From positions 1,975,487-2,039,486 of the forward strand of contig NZ_JAHBBK010000001.1 in NCBI RefSeq assembly GCF_018390515.1: DNA of 64,000 nucleotides, written 5' to 3'. How positions within the stretch are numbered: the first letter of the stretch is position 1; each line of letters opens with the position of its first letter. The notes under the pieces were generated by a model. It was given only the letters and a program-made list of their open reading frames with translations, was not told where the DNA came from and ran no database searches. This document shows, one piece after another, positions 8,031 to 16,812 of this stretch. The DNA is from Mucilaginibacter sp. Bleaf8 (GTDB lineage: Bacteria; Bacteroidota; Bacteroidia; Sphingobacteriales; Sphingobacteriaceae). Made by a program: the position numbers and the translations under genes.

Positions 8031-9143
8031 TTACTGCAATTTCTTTTTTAACCACGCTCTCACTGGTTCGTCATACAACTTTAAACAGGCATAAGCTACT
8101 ACAACGGCGGTTACAAAAGTCAATAAGGCATAAGGTAGCGCTTGGGCAAAGCCAACGCCGCGGTGGTTGCTAACCCAGCCTGTATAAATGTAAATAAACG
8201 GGTAATGCGTAATATAAATCGGGTACGATATATCGCCCAGAAATTTACAAACCTTTGATTCTGTTTTACCCTGCACAATGCCGCTGGCGCCCAAGTAAAC
8301 AATAATTGGGAAGATAAATATGATGGTCAGCGAATCGTACAGGCCATTCATCCATAAATGTTCTGCACCGCCTATGCGGGGTATAAACAAGCAAATAGCC
8401 AGTAGTACACTGCACCACAAAAATGCATTTTTGATATGCGTAGGTTTTGCTATGCGCGATAATAACAACCCTGCAAAAAACGGATACATCATGCGGGTAA
8501 AGCCCACTCGTATCTGCTCGCCCGTGAGCGACCAGCCACCAATTACATCGCCGTTTTTGCTGGTTACCGCATAATGAATGAGTGCCGCTCCGGCCACAAA
8601 AACCAGTGCCGCTAAAGCAGGCTTAGGCAGCTTGCGTATACCAAGAGCATATAGGATATTGGCGATGTATTCATAAAAAAGCGACCAGCCCGGTCCGTCA
8701 AGCGGGTGTAGTTCCTGCCAGCCCCGTATATCCCATGATACCGGTACCGGGATAAGGGTAAACCCGATTAGCATAGTAAGCACAACCTGCCATACCGGTA
8801 CGGTATGAATGTTGGGAAATGCGGCCGATGCAGAAAAGTAAAAGCATATAGCCCCAATAACCATCCCTGCAATTACCATAGGTTGCAGCCTTTCCAGCCG
8901 GCGTTTAAAAAAACCTCCGATGGTAAGCTTGTGCCACCGGTCATCATACGCATAGCCAATTACAAAGCCCGAAAGCAGGAAAAAGAAATCGACCGCCAGG
9001 TAACCGTGATTAATAATCTGATCAAGGTGACTGGTAGAATGCGTTTCAAAAATGTGAAAAACAACAACAATTAATGCCGCCACACCACGCAACCCATCCA
9101 GAATAGGGTAATGCGGTTTGGAGGTTAAGGTTTGGTTACTCAT
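8031..9143 (-). CDS. Acyltransferase 3 family membrane protein (OafA/YrhL type)
   Basis: 370 residues with about ten membrane segments. It opens with the family motif PILDGLRGVAALIVVVFH, whose His and the nearby Arg are needed for acyl transfer in OafA-like enzymes, followed by FFLLSGFVIGYAY and FFKRRLERLQP. Members move O-acetyl or other acyl groups onto extracellular sugars, O-antigen or exopolysaccharide. No glycosyltransferase genes are adjacent, so the acceptor cannot be inferred. Monocistronic on the minus strand, converging with the DUF4256 gene. Confidence 0.88.
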   Translation of the reverse strand: MSNQTLTSKPHYPILDGLRGVAALIVVVFHIFETHSTSHLDQIINHGYLAVDFFFLLSGFVIGYAYDDRWHKLTIGGFFKRRLERLQPMVIAGMVIGAICFYFSASAAFPNIHTVPVWQVVLTMLIGFTLIPVPVSWDIRGWQELHPLDGPGWSLFYEYIANILYALGIRKLPKPALAALVFVAGAALIHYAVTSKNGDVIGGWSLTGEQIRVGFTRMMYPFFAGLLLSRIAKPTHIKNAFLWCSVLLAICLFIPRIGGAEHLWMNGLYDSLTIIFIFPIIVYLGASGIVQGKTESKVCKFLGDISYPIYITHYPFIYIYTGWVSNHRGVGFAQALPYALLTFVTAVVVAYACLKLYDEPVRAWLKKKLQ

Positions 9144-9224
9144 AATTCAGGCTTAATAAAATAATATGGTGAAGATAAATTTTATTAACTAACCTGTTAT
9201 AAAAAAATCAACTATCAGGCACAC

Positions 9225-10169
9225 TTACAGCATGAGTTCCATCTGGATGTTGCACCGCTCATAAGGTGAAGGCACGCCGGTAATTTTTTTAAAGCCCAGC
9301 TTATGGTACAAATTTATGGCCGGCTTTAATATGGTATTACTTTCCAGGTACACGCGTTTTGCTTTTAATTCACGGGCTTTGGCAATGGCTGCATTACCCA
9401 GCATCCAACCCATACCCATGCCTTGTGCTTTTGGCGATACCGCCATTTTAGCCAGTTCAAAAGTATCGTTATCCATTTTTATCAGCGCGCAGGCGCCCAA
9501 TGGCTCACCCTTGTATAATGCTAAAAAAATATGCCCGCCCTTGTTCAGTATATAATCTTCCGGATGATCAAGCGATTTATAATCGGATTCTTCCATCTTA
9601 AAGTAAGCAGATATCCATTCTTCGTTCAATTGTTTAAAAGCAGCTTTAAACGCCGGCTCGTAACTCACAATCTGCACGTCCTGGCTTTCGCGAAGTTTCT
9701 TTTCGCTCAACACCCGTTTGTAAAGGTCTTTTTGTTCCAGCAAAAACTCCCATTCCTCAATCGCTTTCCAAATGTTGTGCTGCGTTTCATTCAACGCTGT
9801 TTCGACGGCAGCATTCACATCAGCATACTGCGCCTGTATACGCTCATTAATAGCCTGGCCTTGCTCACTTAACTGAATAAAGTTTTTGCGGCCGTCGGTC
9901 TTGTTGGCACTTTCTGTAACAATACCCTTCTTCATCATTTCCTTCACAATAGTGCTTACAGACGGATGCGAATGACCAATTTCCTGCGCTATCTGGGTAA
10001 TCGATTTTTCGCTCCCTGCCGATAGCGCATAAAATACCGGGAACCATTTTGGTTGCATATCAATATCATACAATGCGTATACACGCGCGGCTTGCTCAGT
10101 CAGCATTTCACTTAAACGGCGTAAACGGCTTCCTAAAGCCATTTTACCAACTTGGTTATAAAAGTCCAT
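9225..10169 (-). CDS. MarR-type HTH regulator fused to GNAT acetyltransferase
   Basis: 314 residues. Residues about 1-145 are a winged-helix MarR domain (SITQIAQEIGHSHPSVSTIVKEM recognition region; wing around KTDGRKNFIQL). Residues about 160-314 are a GNAT domain with the acetyl-CoA loop VSPKAQGMGMGWMLG and the terminal YHKLGFKKI. The fusion implies that acetyl transfer to a small molecule and gene control are linked, as in other MarR-GNAT proteins. It is divergent from a PfkB kinase gene, and an imperfect palindrome lies 13 nt upstream of its start (10182), a likely site for autoregulation. Substrate unknown. Confidence 0.9.
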   Translation of the reverse strand: MDFYNQVGKMALGSRLRRLSEMLTEQAARVYALYDIDMQPKWFPVFYALSAGSEKSITQIAQEIGHSHPSVSTIVKEMMKKGIVTESANKTDGRKNFIQLSEQGQAINERIQAQYADVNAAVETALNETQHNIWKAIEEWEFLLEQKDLYKRVLSEKKLRESQDVQIVSYEPAFKAAFKQLNEEWISAYFKMEESDYKSLDHPEDYILNKGGHIFLALYKGEPLGACALIKMDNDTFELAKMAVSPKAQGMGMGWMLGNAAIAKARELKAKRVYLESNTILKPAINLYHKLGFKKITGVPSPYERCNIQMELML

Positions 10170-10181
10170 AGCCTTATTTAA

Positions 10182-10202
10182 TTAATTACGTAGTTAATTA
10201 CG
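10182..10202. promoter_or_regulatory. Likely MarR operator
   Basis: TTAATTACGTAGTTAATTACG contains the near-palindrome TTAATTAC-GTAGTTAA and a direct repeat TTAATTACG with 12-bp period. Its place between the MarR-GNAT start (10169) and the divergent PfkB gene fits autoregulation. Confidence 0.55.
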
Positions 10203-10322
10203 AATATAGGAAAAGAAAAAGCATTTATGCAAATTGTTTTGCAAATGATGGTGGATGAAAGGTTAATATCACTGATATTTTTTAATATAGCTTTTTGTTG
10301 CAAACACATATTAATTAACCCC

Positions 10323-11207
10323 ATGTACGATATTTGTTGCGTAGGACATATTACCCTTGATAAAGTAGTTAACCAGACAGGCGAATTCCACATGGCTGGC
10401 GGCACTGCCTATTATTTTGCCAACGCTGTTCATAACTTGCCGGTAAACTTCAGTTTGGTTACCGCTGTTGGCCCGACCGAAACAACGGTAGTTGATCAGT
10501 TGAAAAGCCAGGGTATTCACATTGTGCTGCAACCCAGTACCTATTCCGTTTATTTTGAAAACATTTACAGCGGCAATCAGGATCATCGCACCCAACGTGT
10601 TTTGCAAAAAGCGGATCCGTTTACGGTGAGTGGCTTATCAAACATTAATGCCCGTTTTTTTCATTTAGGTCCTTTATTAGCCGATGATATTTCGCTGGAA
10701 ATGATTCAGTTTCTGGCAGGCCGTGGTTTAGTTTCGCTGGATGTGCAGGGTTACTTGCGCGAGGTAAAAGAGTACCAGGTTGTTACTACCGACTGGGCGT
10801 TTAAGCGCCAGGCACTGCAACACATCACCATTTTGAAAGCTAATGAGTTGGAGTTGGAAGCCTTAACCGGGCATACCGATATGGAAGCCGGGGCCCGCTT
10901 ACTAAACCAGTGGGGCGTTAAAGAAGTAGTAATCACTATGGGTAGCAAGGGTTCGGTTATTTATACTGACAGTACATTATATACCATCCCCGCCTACCCG
11001 CCGGCTGTTGTAAAAGATGCTACCGGTTGTGGCGATACTTACATGGCCGGCTACCTGTACCAGCGTGCTAAAGGTGCTGATGCAGAACAGGCCGGCAATT
11101 TTGCAGCTGCCATGGCCAGCCTTAAAATTGAAGCGGCTGGTCCATTTACCGGTAGCGAGGCCGATGTATTGGAAGTTATTGCCAGAAACAAAATACAGCT
11201 ACCATAA
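10323..11207 (+). CDS. PfkB-family sugar kinase
   Basis: 294 residues from ATG at 10323, chosen because the PfkB fold begins at MYDICCVGHITLDKV; an upstream in-frame ATG at 10227 would add 32 hydrophobic residues that the family lacks. C-terminal motif KDATGCGDTYMAGYLY carries the catalytic Asp and anion hole (normally DTxGAGD; here the residue before the GD is Cys), and GGTAYYFANA marks the substrate-binding Gly-Gly. Members phosphorylate ribose, fructose, adenosine, inositol and similar alcohols using ATP; the exact substrate is not readable. Divergent from the MarR-GNAT gene, so possibly under its control. Confidence 0.85.
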   Translation: MYDICCVGHITLDKVVNQTGEFHMAGGTAYYFANAVHNLPVNFSLVTAVGPTETTVVDQLKSQGIHIVLQPSTYSVYFENIYSGNQDHRTQRVLQKADPFTVSGLSNINARFFHLGPLLADDISLEMIQFLAGRGLVSLDVQGYLREVKEYQVVTTDWAFKRQALQHITILKANELELEALTGHTDMEAGARLLNQWGVKEVVITMGSKGSVIYTDSTLYTIPAYPPAVVKDATGCGDTYMAGYLYQRAKGADAEQAGNFAAAMASLKIEAAGPFTGSEADVLEVIARNKIQLP

Positions 11208-11287
11208 AGCCTTATTATACAAAGGATTGATGCTTACTATCAAGATAAAATTACTATCTTTATAAAAAGCCTTTTTAACCTTTTATC

Positions 11288-11719
11288 ATGAAAAAGTATC
11301 TCTTTTTGCTACCAGCGGCACTGTTGATGGCCTGTCAGCAACAACCTGCATCCATTACGGAAAACAATACAAGCAAAGCAACCATACAAGCACTATTCGA
11401 TGCTTTTAACCGGCATGACTGGAAAAAGATGGCCAGCTATTATGCCGATACCACATTGATGCTCGATCCGGAATATGGTACTGCGTATGTAAAAAAGAGC
11501 CAACAGGATATTATTGCCACACATCAAAATCTGCAAAAGTTTTCGCCTGATGTAAGAGACAGCATTACCAGCTTAACTATGGCTGGCAATACAGCAGTGG
11601 CTGAATTTGTTTCGAGCGGAACAACTGCAGATGGCACCAAATGGACTTTACCCATCTGCTCGGTAATCACATTCAAAGACGGCAAGATTATTAAAGATGC
11701 CACCTACTATGACAAGTAG
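11288..11719 (+). CDS. NTF2-like (SnoaL/DUF4440-type) lipoprotein
   Basis: 143 residues. Signal peptide with lipobox LLMAC (Cys at about 16), then a single cone-shaped NTF2-like domain: ALFDAFNRHDWKKMASYYADTTLMLDPEYG and the closing ITFKDGKIIKDATYYDK. This fold binds small hydrophobic ligands or carries out simple isomerase chemistry; in exported lipoproteins its role is usually unknown. It follows the PfkB kinase by 80 nt and may be read through from it. The minus-strand AraC gene ends 5 nt beyond its stop. Confidence 0.8.
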   Translation: MKKYLFLLPAALLMACQQQPASITENNTSKATIQALFDAFNRHDWKKMASYYADTTLMLDPEYGTAYVKKSQQDIIATHQNLQKFSPDVRDSITSLTMAGNTAVAEFVSSGTTADGTKWTLPICSVITFKDGKIIKDATYYDK

Positions 11720-11724
11720 TACAC

Positions 11725-12705
11725 CTATGCTACCATTTGCTTATTATATTTATTGCGATACTCAACGGGCGACAGGCCGGTTATTTTTTTGAATATGGTA
11801 CGAAAGGCTTTTGGATCGGTATAGCCTACATTATACATCACCTCATTTACGTTTTCACGTGATGATTCCAGGCTCATCTTGGCAGCTTCTATTTTTACAC
11901 GTTGCATGTACTCCAATACGGTATTGGAGGTAGCTTTTTTAAACCGCCGTTCCAGGTTACGCCTGCCGATGGCCAGCATATCGGCCAACTGATCTATCGT
12001 AATTTTTTCCTGAAAATTATGTTCGATGAATTCCTGTGCCTTGCGGATGGCTTCGTCTTCATGCTCCTTTTGGCGGTGAAAAATAATAAAAGGAGATTGG
12101 CTGCTGCGGTCAATATCTATTTCAAACACTTTAGATGACAGGATGGCCAAATCACGACCCGCATGTTTTTCAACCAGATACAAGATGAGGTTAAGCGACG
12201 AATAGGCACCGCCGCTGGTATAAATGCCTGCTTCATCAGTAACGATGCGGTAAGGCATCAGGTTCACCAGAGGAAACATCTTTTTAAATTCATCGGCCAT
12301 CAGCCAGTGTGTAGTACAACTTTTACCATTTAGCAAACCGGTAGCTGCCAGTATAAATGCACCAATACACAAAGAAACCACCTCGGCCCCTTGCTGGTAA
12401 TGCTGAACTATCCAAGGTAAAAAGCTTTGGTTGGCGGCCAGTATCTGTGATATATCTCCATGTACGGCCGGAATGATAATCAGATCTGTTTGGGTAACTT
12501 CACTAACAATCTGGTCGGGATTGATGGTAAATATCCCGTTCCCTAAACGCGTTTCCTTAGCCAGGCCTACCAAATGAATATCAAATAATGCCGGTTTCCC
12601 CGCCCGCTGCATAGCATCATTTACCCGTGAAAACATTTTATAAACGGCTTCGATGTTGCTAAGGCTGGTTTCGCCCGAAGGGATAAGGATAGAAACATGT
12701 TTCAT
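11725..12705 (-). CDS. GlxA-family AraC transcriptional regulator (DJ-1/PfpI domain + HTH)
   Basis: 326 residues from ATG at 12705 (MKHVSILIPSGE); a further in-frame Met at 12741 adds 12 residues not seen in the family. The N-terminal DJ-1/PfpI domain has the nucleophile-elbow-like VSLCIGAFILAATGLL and SCTTHW; the C-terminal pair of HTH motifs begins near IDQLADMLAIGRRNLERRFKK and ends with VGYTDPKAFRTIFKKITG. Such proteins sense small metabolites and control nearby oxidative or aldehyde-stress genes. It is divergent from the VOC-DoxX-DoxX genes starting at 12828, a likely target set. Confidence 0.9.
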   Translation of the reverse strand: MKHVSILIPSGETSLSNIEAVYKMFSRVNDAMQRAGKPALFDIHLVGLAKETRLGNGIFTINPDQIVSEVTQTDLIIIPAVHGDISQILAANQSFLPWIVQHYQQGAEVVSLCIGAFILAATGLLNGKSCTTHWLMADEFKKMFPLVNLMPYRIVTDEAGIYTSGGAYSSLNLILYLVEKHAGRDLAILSSKVFEIDIDRSSQSPFIIFHRQKEHEDEAIRKAQEFIEHNFQEKITIDQLADMLAIGRRNLERRFKKATSNTVLEYMQRVKIEAAKMSLESSRENVNEVMYNVGYTDPKAFRTIFKKITGLSPVEYRNKYNKQMVA

Positions 12706-12827
12706 ATTATCAAATCTACCTGAAAACCTTGTCGTTATCAACCCTTTATTTGTCGTTTTTGTACCTTACGGTACCGCTTGCAGTAAGCTATGTTTGCTAA
12801 ACAAATAAATCTAAAAACTCAACCATC

Positions 12828-13253
12828 ATGACACAAATTAATGCTTACCTGATTTTTGACGGCCAGTGCCGCGAAGCGCTTACCTTTTATAAAGAATGCC
12901 TGGACGCCCAATTGGAACTTATGCTGGTTAGCGAATCGCCCATAGCACAGCAGTTCCCTGAAACCATGCAGAAAAAAGTAATGCATGCTACACTAACCAA
13001 GGGCACGTTATTGCTCATGGGTTCTGATATGGGCTGTGCAGATAACAGTGCCTATGCAAAAGGTAACGATTTTTCTTTATCTTTAAACTGCAGCAGCGAA
13101 CAGGAAATCAACCGTTTATATAAGGTGCTTACAGAGGGTGGCGAAGTGCTGGAAGCTTTGAAAGTACAGTTTTGGGGCGACTGGTTTGCTGCATTTCGAG
13201 ATAAGTTCGGTATCCGGTGGATTCTGAACTATGCAATTAACAAACCTCAATAA
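12828..13253 (+). CDS. VOC-superfamily PhnB-like protein
   Basis: 141 residues. QINAYLIFDGQCREALTFYKECL at the start and LLLMGSDM in the middle are typical of the PhnB/3-demethylubiquinone-methyltransferase-like branch of the glyoxalase fold; it ends with WGDWFAAFRDKFGIRWILN. The fold usually holds a metal in a paired beta-alpha-beta3 barrel; chemistry is not predictable from sequence. First gene of a plus-strand run with two DoxX proteins (14-nt gap to the next) and divergent from the GlxA-type regulator. Confidence 0.85.
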   Translation: MTQINAYLIFDGQCREALTFYKECLDAQLELMLVSESPIAQQFPETMQKKVMHATLTKGTLLLMGSDMGCADNSAYAKGNDFSLSLNCSSEQEINRLYKVLTEGGEVLEALKVQFWGDWFAAFRDKFGIRWILNYAINKPQ

Positions 13254-13267
13254 CCTGCTTACACACC

Positions 13268-13672
13268 ATGAAACCGCAAGCCATCAAAACGTTGTACTGG
13301 ATTCTTACTATCCTTTTTGCTTTAGCCATGCTGGGTGATGGCTACGGTGGTATTACCCGGCAGCAAGCCGGGGTAGAGGTATTGAACCACCTGGGATATC
13401 CAATATACTCAATGGTGATATTTGGCGTAGCTAAGGTGTTGGGTGCATTAGCTATTTTACAAAACCGCTTTGCTACCATTAAGGAGTGGGCTTATGCAGG
13501 CTTTACATTTAACTTCATTGCAGCAGCAGCCTCAAGGGCCGCAGTGGGCGATCCGGCTGGCCAACTGGTGCCACCTGTTGTAATGCTGGTTATATTGTTT
13601 GTAAGTTACTTTTTATGGAAAAGGTATAATAAACTAAACGCTGTAACTTATACCACATCAGCTTTTGCTTAA
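13268..13672 (+). CDS. DoxX-like family membrane protein
   Basis: 134 residues with four predicted membrane helices, matching the short DoxX_2 subfamily (IKTLYWILTILFALAMLGDG, LGYPIYSMVIFGVAKVLGA, GFTFNFIAAAASR). DoxX-like proteins are associated with thiol and oxidative-stress systems and quinone-linked redox, but few have proven function. The gene runs almost directly into a second DoxX gene whose start lies 34 nt downstream, so the pair are probably co-expressed and may form a complex. Confidence 0.82.
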   Translation: MKPQAIKTLYWILTILFALAMLGDGYGGITRQQAGVEVLNHLGYPIYSMVIFGVAKVLGALAILQNRFATIKEWAYAGFTFNFIAAAASRAAVGDPAGQLVPPVVMLVILFVSYFLWKRYNKLNAVTYTTSAFA

Positions 13673-13706
13673 TCTGTTAAATACTAATTATAAAACCTGC
13701 ACAATT

Positions 13707-14099
13707 ATGAAAATCGCCGTTATTATTGTTCGCGTTCTGATGGGGCTTATGTATCTGTTTGCCTCGGTAGTTGTACTTTTCAAAATCAATATGGGCCCGC
13801 AGCCCGAGTTACATGGAGGTGCCAAGTCATTTATGGAAGGCATGATAGCTACCGGCTATTTTCTTACTTTGGTTAAAGTAACCGAGCTGGTATGTGCCAT
13901 CGCATTTATAACCGGCTTTTTTGCACCGCTGGCTACTGTGGTTATCTTCCCTATTACACTGAACATTTTCTTGTACCATGCATTTCTTACCCCCGGCGAT
14001 TTATTAATGCCGGCCTTGCTGCTGTTGGGCAACCTGCTATTAGCTTATGCTTACCGTAAGCACTACGCCAAACTGGTAGTAGCTAAAGCGGAATTGTAA
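13707..14099 (+). CDS. DoxX family membrane protein
   Basis: 130 residues from ATG at 13707 (MKIAVIIVRVLMGLMYL), where DoxX similarity begins; a longer in-frame version starting at 13665 overlaps the preceding gene and is unlikely. Four membrane helices; conserved KVTELVCAIAFITGFFAPLA and LPALLLLGNLLLAYAYRKHYAKL. Last gene of the VOC-DoxX-DoxX set; an 18-bp inverted repeat directly after the stop probably ends transcription. Confidence 0.84.
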   Translation: MKIAVIIVRVLMGLMYLFASVVVLFKINMGPQPELHGGAKSFMEGMIATGYFLTLVKVTELVCAIAFITGFFAPLATVVIFPITLNIFLYHAFLTPGDLLMPALLLLGNLLLAYAYRKHYAKLVVAKAEL

Positions 14100-14113
14100 C
14101 TTCATGAATATAT

Positions 14114-14156
14114 TTTACTTAAGGAAAATGCCTGCGTTGCATTTCCCTTAAGTAAA
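14114..14156 (+). terminator. Long hairpin after the DoxX genes
   Basis: TTTACTTAAGGAAAATGC and GCATTTCCCTTAAGTAAA pair with one mismatch over 18 bp around a 7-nt loop. Weak T tract. Confidence 0.65.
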
Positions 14157-14167
14157 AATCAGTTTAT

Positions 14168-14189
14168 AAAAAGGTGTTTTCACCTTTTT
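14168..14189. terminator. Second small hairpin
   Basis: AAAAAGGTG-TTTT-CACCTTTTT, usable on either strand. The rest of 14190-14451 is AT-rich upstream sequence of the PAS gene; no gene seen. Confidence 0.6.
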
Positions 14190-14451
14190 GCACAACTTGT
14201 GCTACTACTAGTTGACAGGCACCTGCATTTTATTTATAATTAGCCTATTATACACTAGTAAGGTAAATGCTTATCTTTATGTATAAAATTTATCACCCTA
14301 ATTAATCTTGCTATTACTCAACCAACCGGTAATATCATCTAATGAGGGCTACACAACCAATTAACCTAAGTTTTTATACATAAACGCTGCCCGTGCTATT
14401 AGTCGGTATACTGACTTTATACAGGGCGGCATTTTGTTCTTGTAAAAAAGT

Positions 14452-16809
14452 ATGATGTTGCCATCACAACTATCAGCACATAATAAGGCTAAACGTACCA
14501 GGTATAGCGCCATAAAAATAGCCTTGCTTTATATTGGGATCAGCTTAATGTGGATTGCGTTGAGCGATCAGGCATTGTTCTCCCTGGAGGGTAAGCTTCC
14601 GCACAACTTATTTCTGTTTCTTACCAGCGCCAAAAGCTTTCTGTTTACACTGGTAACCGGCCTGGTGATATTTAACCTGGTACGGGCAGATCAGAAGAAC
14701 TTAATTGATAGTGAAAACCAGTACCGCAATATTTATGAAGGCAACCCAAACCCGATGTGGATTTATGATTTAGCCACATTGCAATTTGTTTCAGTTAACG
14801 ATGCGGCCATCACTAATTACGGTTACTCGGAAGAAGAGTTTTTAAGTAAAAGCATTCTCGACATCCGGCCAACCGAAGATTGGAAGCTGTTGAAAAAGGA
14901 TGTAAACCAACTGAATAACCTATACCAGGATTCGGGCGTATGGCGGCATGTAAAAAAAGACGGCACAGTAATTTATGCCAGCATTTCCTCGCACCGCATT
15001 ATTTTCAACAACCGCTCCTGTATGATGGTAGTAGCGCGTGACACTACCGAGAAACTAATATTTGAGAAACAGCTGGAAAAAATCAATAAAACACTTTTGG
15101 AACAAAGGAGCAAGCTGAGCGAAACCCAAAAAATAGCCAAGCTGGGCGGTTGGGAATATGATGTAATGAACAAGCACTTATCATGGGCTAAAGAGCTGTA
15201 CTTTATAACCGGCCTTAAACCGCAAACCGGGCGCAGATTACTGGATGTTTACCTGGATTACATTCATTCTGAGGATATTGAAATGGTTAAACACGAATCG
15301 TGGACAACCATCCAAACAGGTAAACCATTAGATATAATTTACCGCCTGAAAGCGCCTACCGGCGACACCAAGTACGTAAGGCAATTGGGCCAAGTAGAGT
15401 ATGAGGGCGAAACGCCGGTTAAAGTAGTAGGCTCACTGCAGGATGTGACCGAAATAAAGGTACTGGAAGAAGAAAAGAACAAATATTTATTCAACCTTGA
15501 AGATACGGCGAATTCTATCAATGAGATATTCTTTACCCTAAACCATAACATGGAATTTACGCTGGTCAATAAAAAGTTTGAGCAGGAATATGGCTTAAAC
15601 GCCGGCGAGGTAAAAGGCAGGAAACTGTTGGACGTGTTTCCGGCTGGCATTGTAAATCTGAATTTTTATACGGCTTATGAGCAGGTAGTTCATGAACATG
15701 TTGTTGTTAACATTGAGGATTACTCACCCCGTCTGGGGCAGTGGCTCAGTATGTCGGGGTATCCTACTAAGGAGGGCGGCGCTTTTTACCTAACCAATAT
15801 TACTGAGCAGAAGCAAAAAGATCAGCAGCTACAGGAAGCTGTTGAACGCTTCAATTTTGTAACTAAAGCCACCAAGCTGGCCATCTATGATTACCTTATA
15901 CCTGAAAAGCATTTAAGGTTTGAGGCTGGCGCCTGCGATTGGATGAACGACTCACCAGCACCGGGCACCAACGGTGCCGAATGGTGGACGCAGCACATAC
16001 ACCCCGACGATGCTGCGGAAGTAATAAGCCAGCAAAAACAGGCCATTGCTCAAAAAAGTACTGCCTGGAACATGGAATACCGCCTTTACTGCGGCACCGA
16101 TACTTACCACTATGTACTTGACCAAGGCTACTTCATCTTTAATGAAAACAATGACCCGGTAAGATTAGTAGGCGCTATCAGGGATATTGATGAACTAAAA
16201 CGATCGAACGAGGAAAATAAACGGCTGGCTGGTATTATTACCCGCATCAACAACATGGTTATTGTGATGGATGCCCAAAACCGGGTAACCTGGGTTAATA
16301 AAGCTTTTGAGGATTTTACCGGTTTTAAACTACAGGAAGTAAAGGGCCAAATTTATGGCACTTTTATGCGCGGGCCAGAAACATCTACAGAAGTTACCTC
16401 CTACATTCAGGAACAAAAATCCCAACTGAATGCATTTAACGTAACATTGGTTAAATACAACAAAGCCGGGGAACGCTACTGGGCGCAGGTTGAGTTTACA
16501 CCTACTTTTGATGACAACCGGCAGCATACCGGTTACATAGCCGTTTACCAGGATATTACACAACGTAAGGCACATGAAGAAACATTGCAACGGCAAAACG
16601 ACGCATTACGATCAGTAGCCTGGCTTAGCTCGCACGAAATACGTCGTCCGGCCGCATCTATACTGGGGTTGATTGACCTGCTGGAACATTCATCAGAACC
16701 AACAGAGCAGCAGCATTTAATAGGGCTGGTAAGCCAGTGCGCTCATGAACTGGACAGCATCGTTCATGACATTACCCATAAAGTAGAAGCAGAGCTGCAA
16801 ATCAAATAA
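14452..16809 (+). CDS. Membrane PAS-repeat protein with isolated histidine-kinase DHp domain
   Basis: 785 residues. Two membrane helices near the N-terminus (about 22-45 and 55-85) bracket a short loop. About five PAS/PAC units follow (examples ENQYRNIYEGNPNPMWIYDL, TQKIAKLGGWEYDV, RITRINNMVIVMDAQNRVTW), each ending in a PAC-like sentence such as VVGSLQDVTEIKVLEEE. The last 75 residues contain a HisKA-like helix pair with the phosphoacceptor context SSHEIRRPAASILGLIDLL. The protein then stops: no N, G1, F or G2 boxes of an ATPase domain. It can therefore sense and perhaps accept or pass phosphate but cannot self-phosphorylate. It ends 3 nt from thrC, so a CA domain has not been lost just downstream. 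Confidence 0.85.
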   Translation: MMLPSQLSAHNKAKRTRYSAIKIALLYIGISLMWIALSDQALFSLEGKLPHNLFLFLTSAKSFLFTLVTGLVIFNLVRADQKNLIDSENQYRNIYEGNPNPMWIYDLATLQFVSVNDAAITNYGYSEEEFLSKSILDIRPTEDWKLLKKDVNQLNNLYQDSGVWRHVKKDGTVIYASISSHRIIFNNRSCMMVVARDTTEKLIFEKQLEKINKTLLEQRSKLSETQKIAKLGGWEYDVMNKHLSWAKELYFITGLKPQTGRRLLDVYLDYIHSEDIEMVKHESWTTIQTGKPLDIIYRLKAPTGDTKYVRQLGQVEYEGETPVKVVGSLQDVTEIKVLEEEKNKYLFNLEDTANSINEIFFTLNHNMEFTLVNKKFEQEYGLNAGEVKGRKLLDVFPAGIVNLNFYTAYEQVVHEHVVVNIEDYSPRLGQWLSMSGYPTKEGGAFYLTNITEQKQKDQQLQEAVERFNFVTKATKLAIYDYLIPEKHLRFEAGACDWMNDSPAPGTNGAEWWTQHIHPDDAAEVISQQKQAIAQKSTAWNMEYRLYCGTDTYHYVLDQGYFIFNENNDPVRLVGAIRDIDELKRSNEENKRLAGIITRINNMVIVMDAQNRVTWVNKAFEDFTGFKLQEVKGQIYGTFMRGPETSTEVTSYIQEQKSQLNAFNVTLVKYNKAGERYWAQVEFTPTFDDNRQHTGYIAVYQDITQRKAHEETLQRQNDALRSVAWLSSHEIRRPAASILGLIDLLEHSSEPTEQQHLIGLVSQCAHELDSIVHDITHKVEAELQIK

Positions 16810-16812
16810 CCA

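Noticed and set aside
16570..16809. Full histidine kinase
   Set aside because: No N, G1, F or G2 ATP-binding boxes in the protein or in the few bases before thrC.
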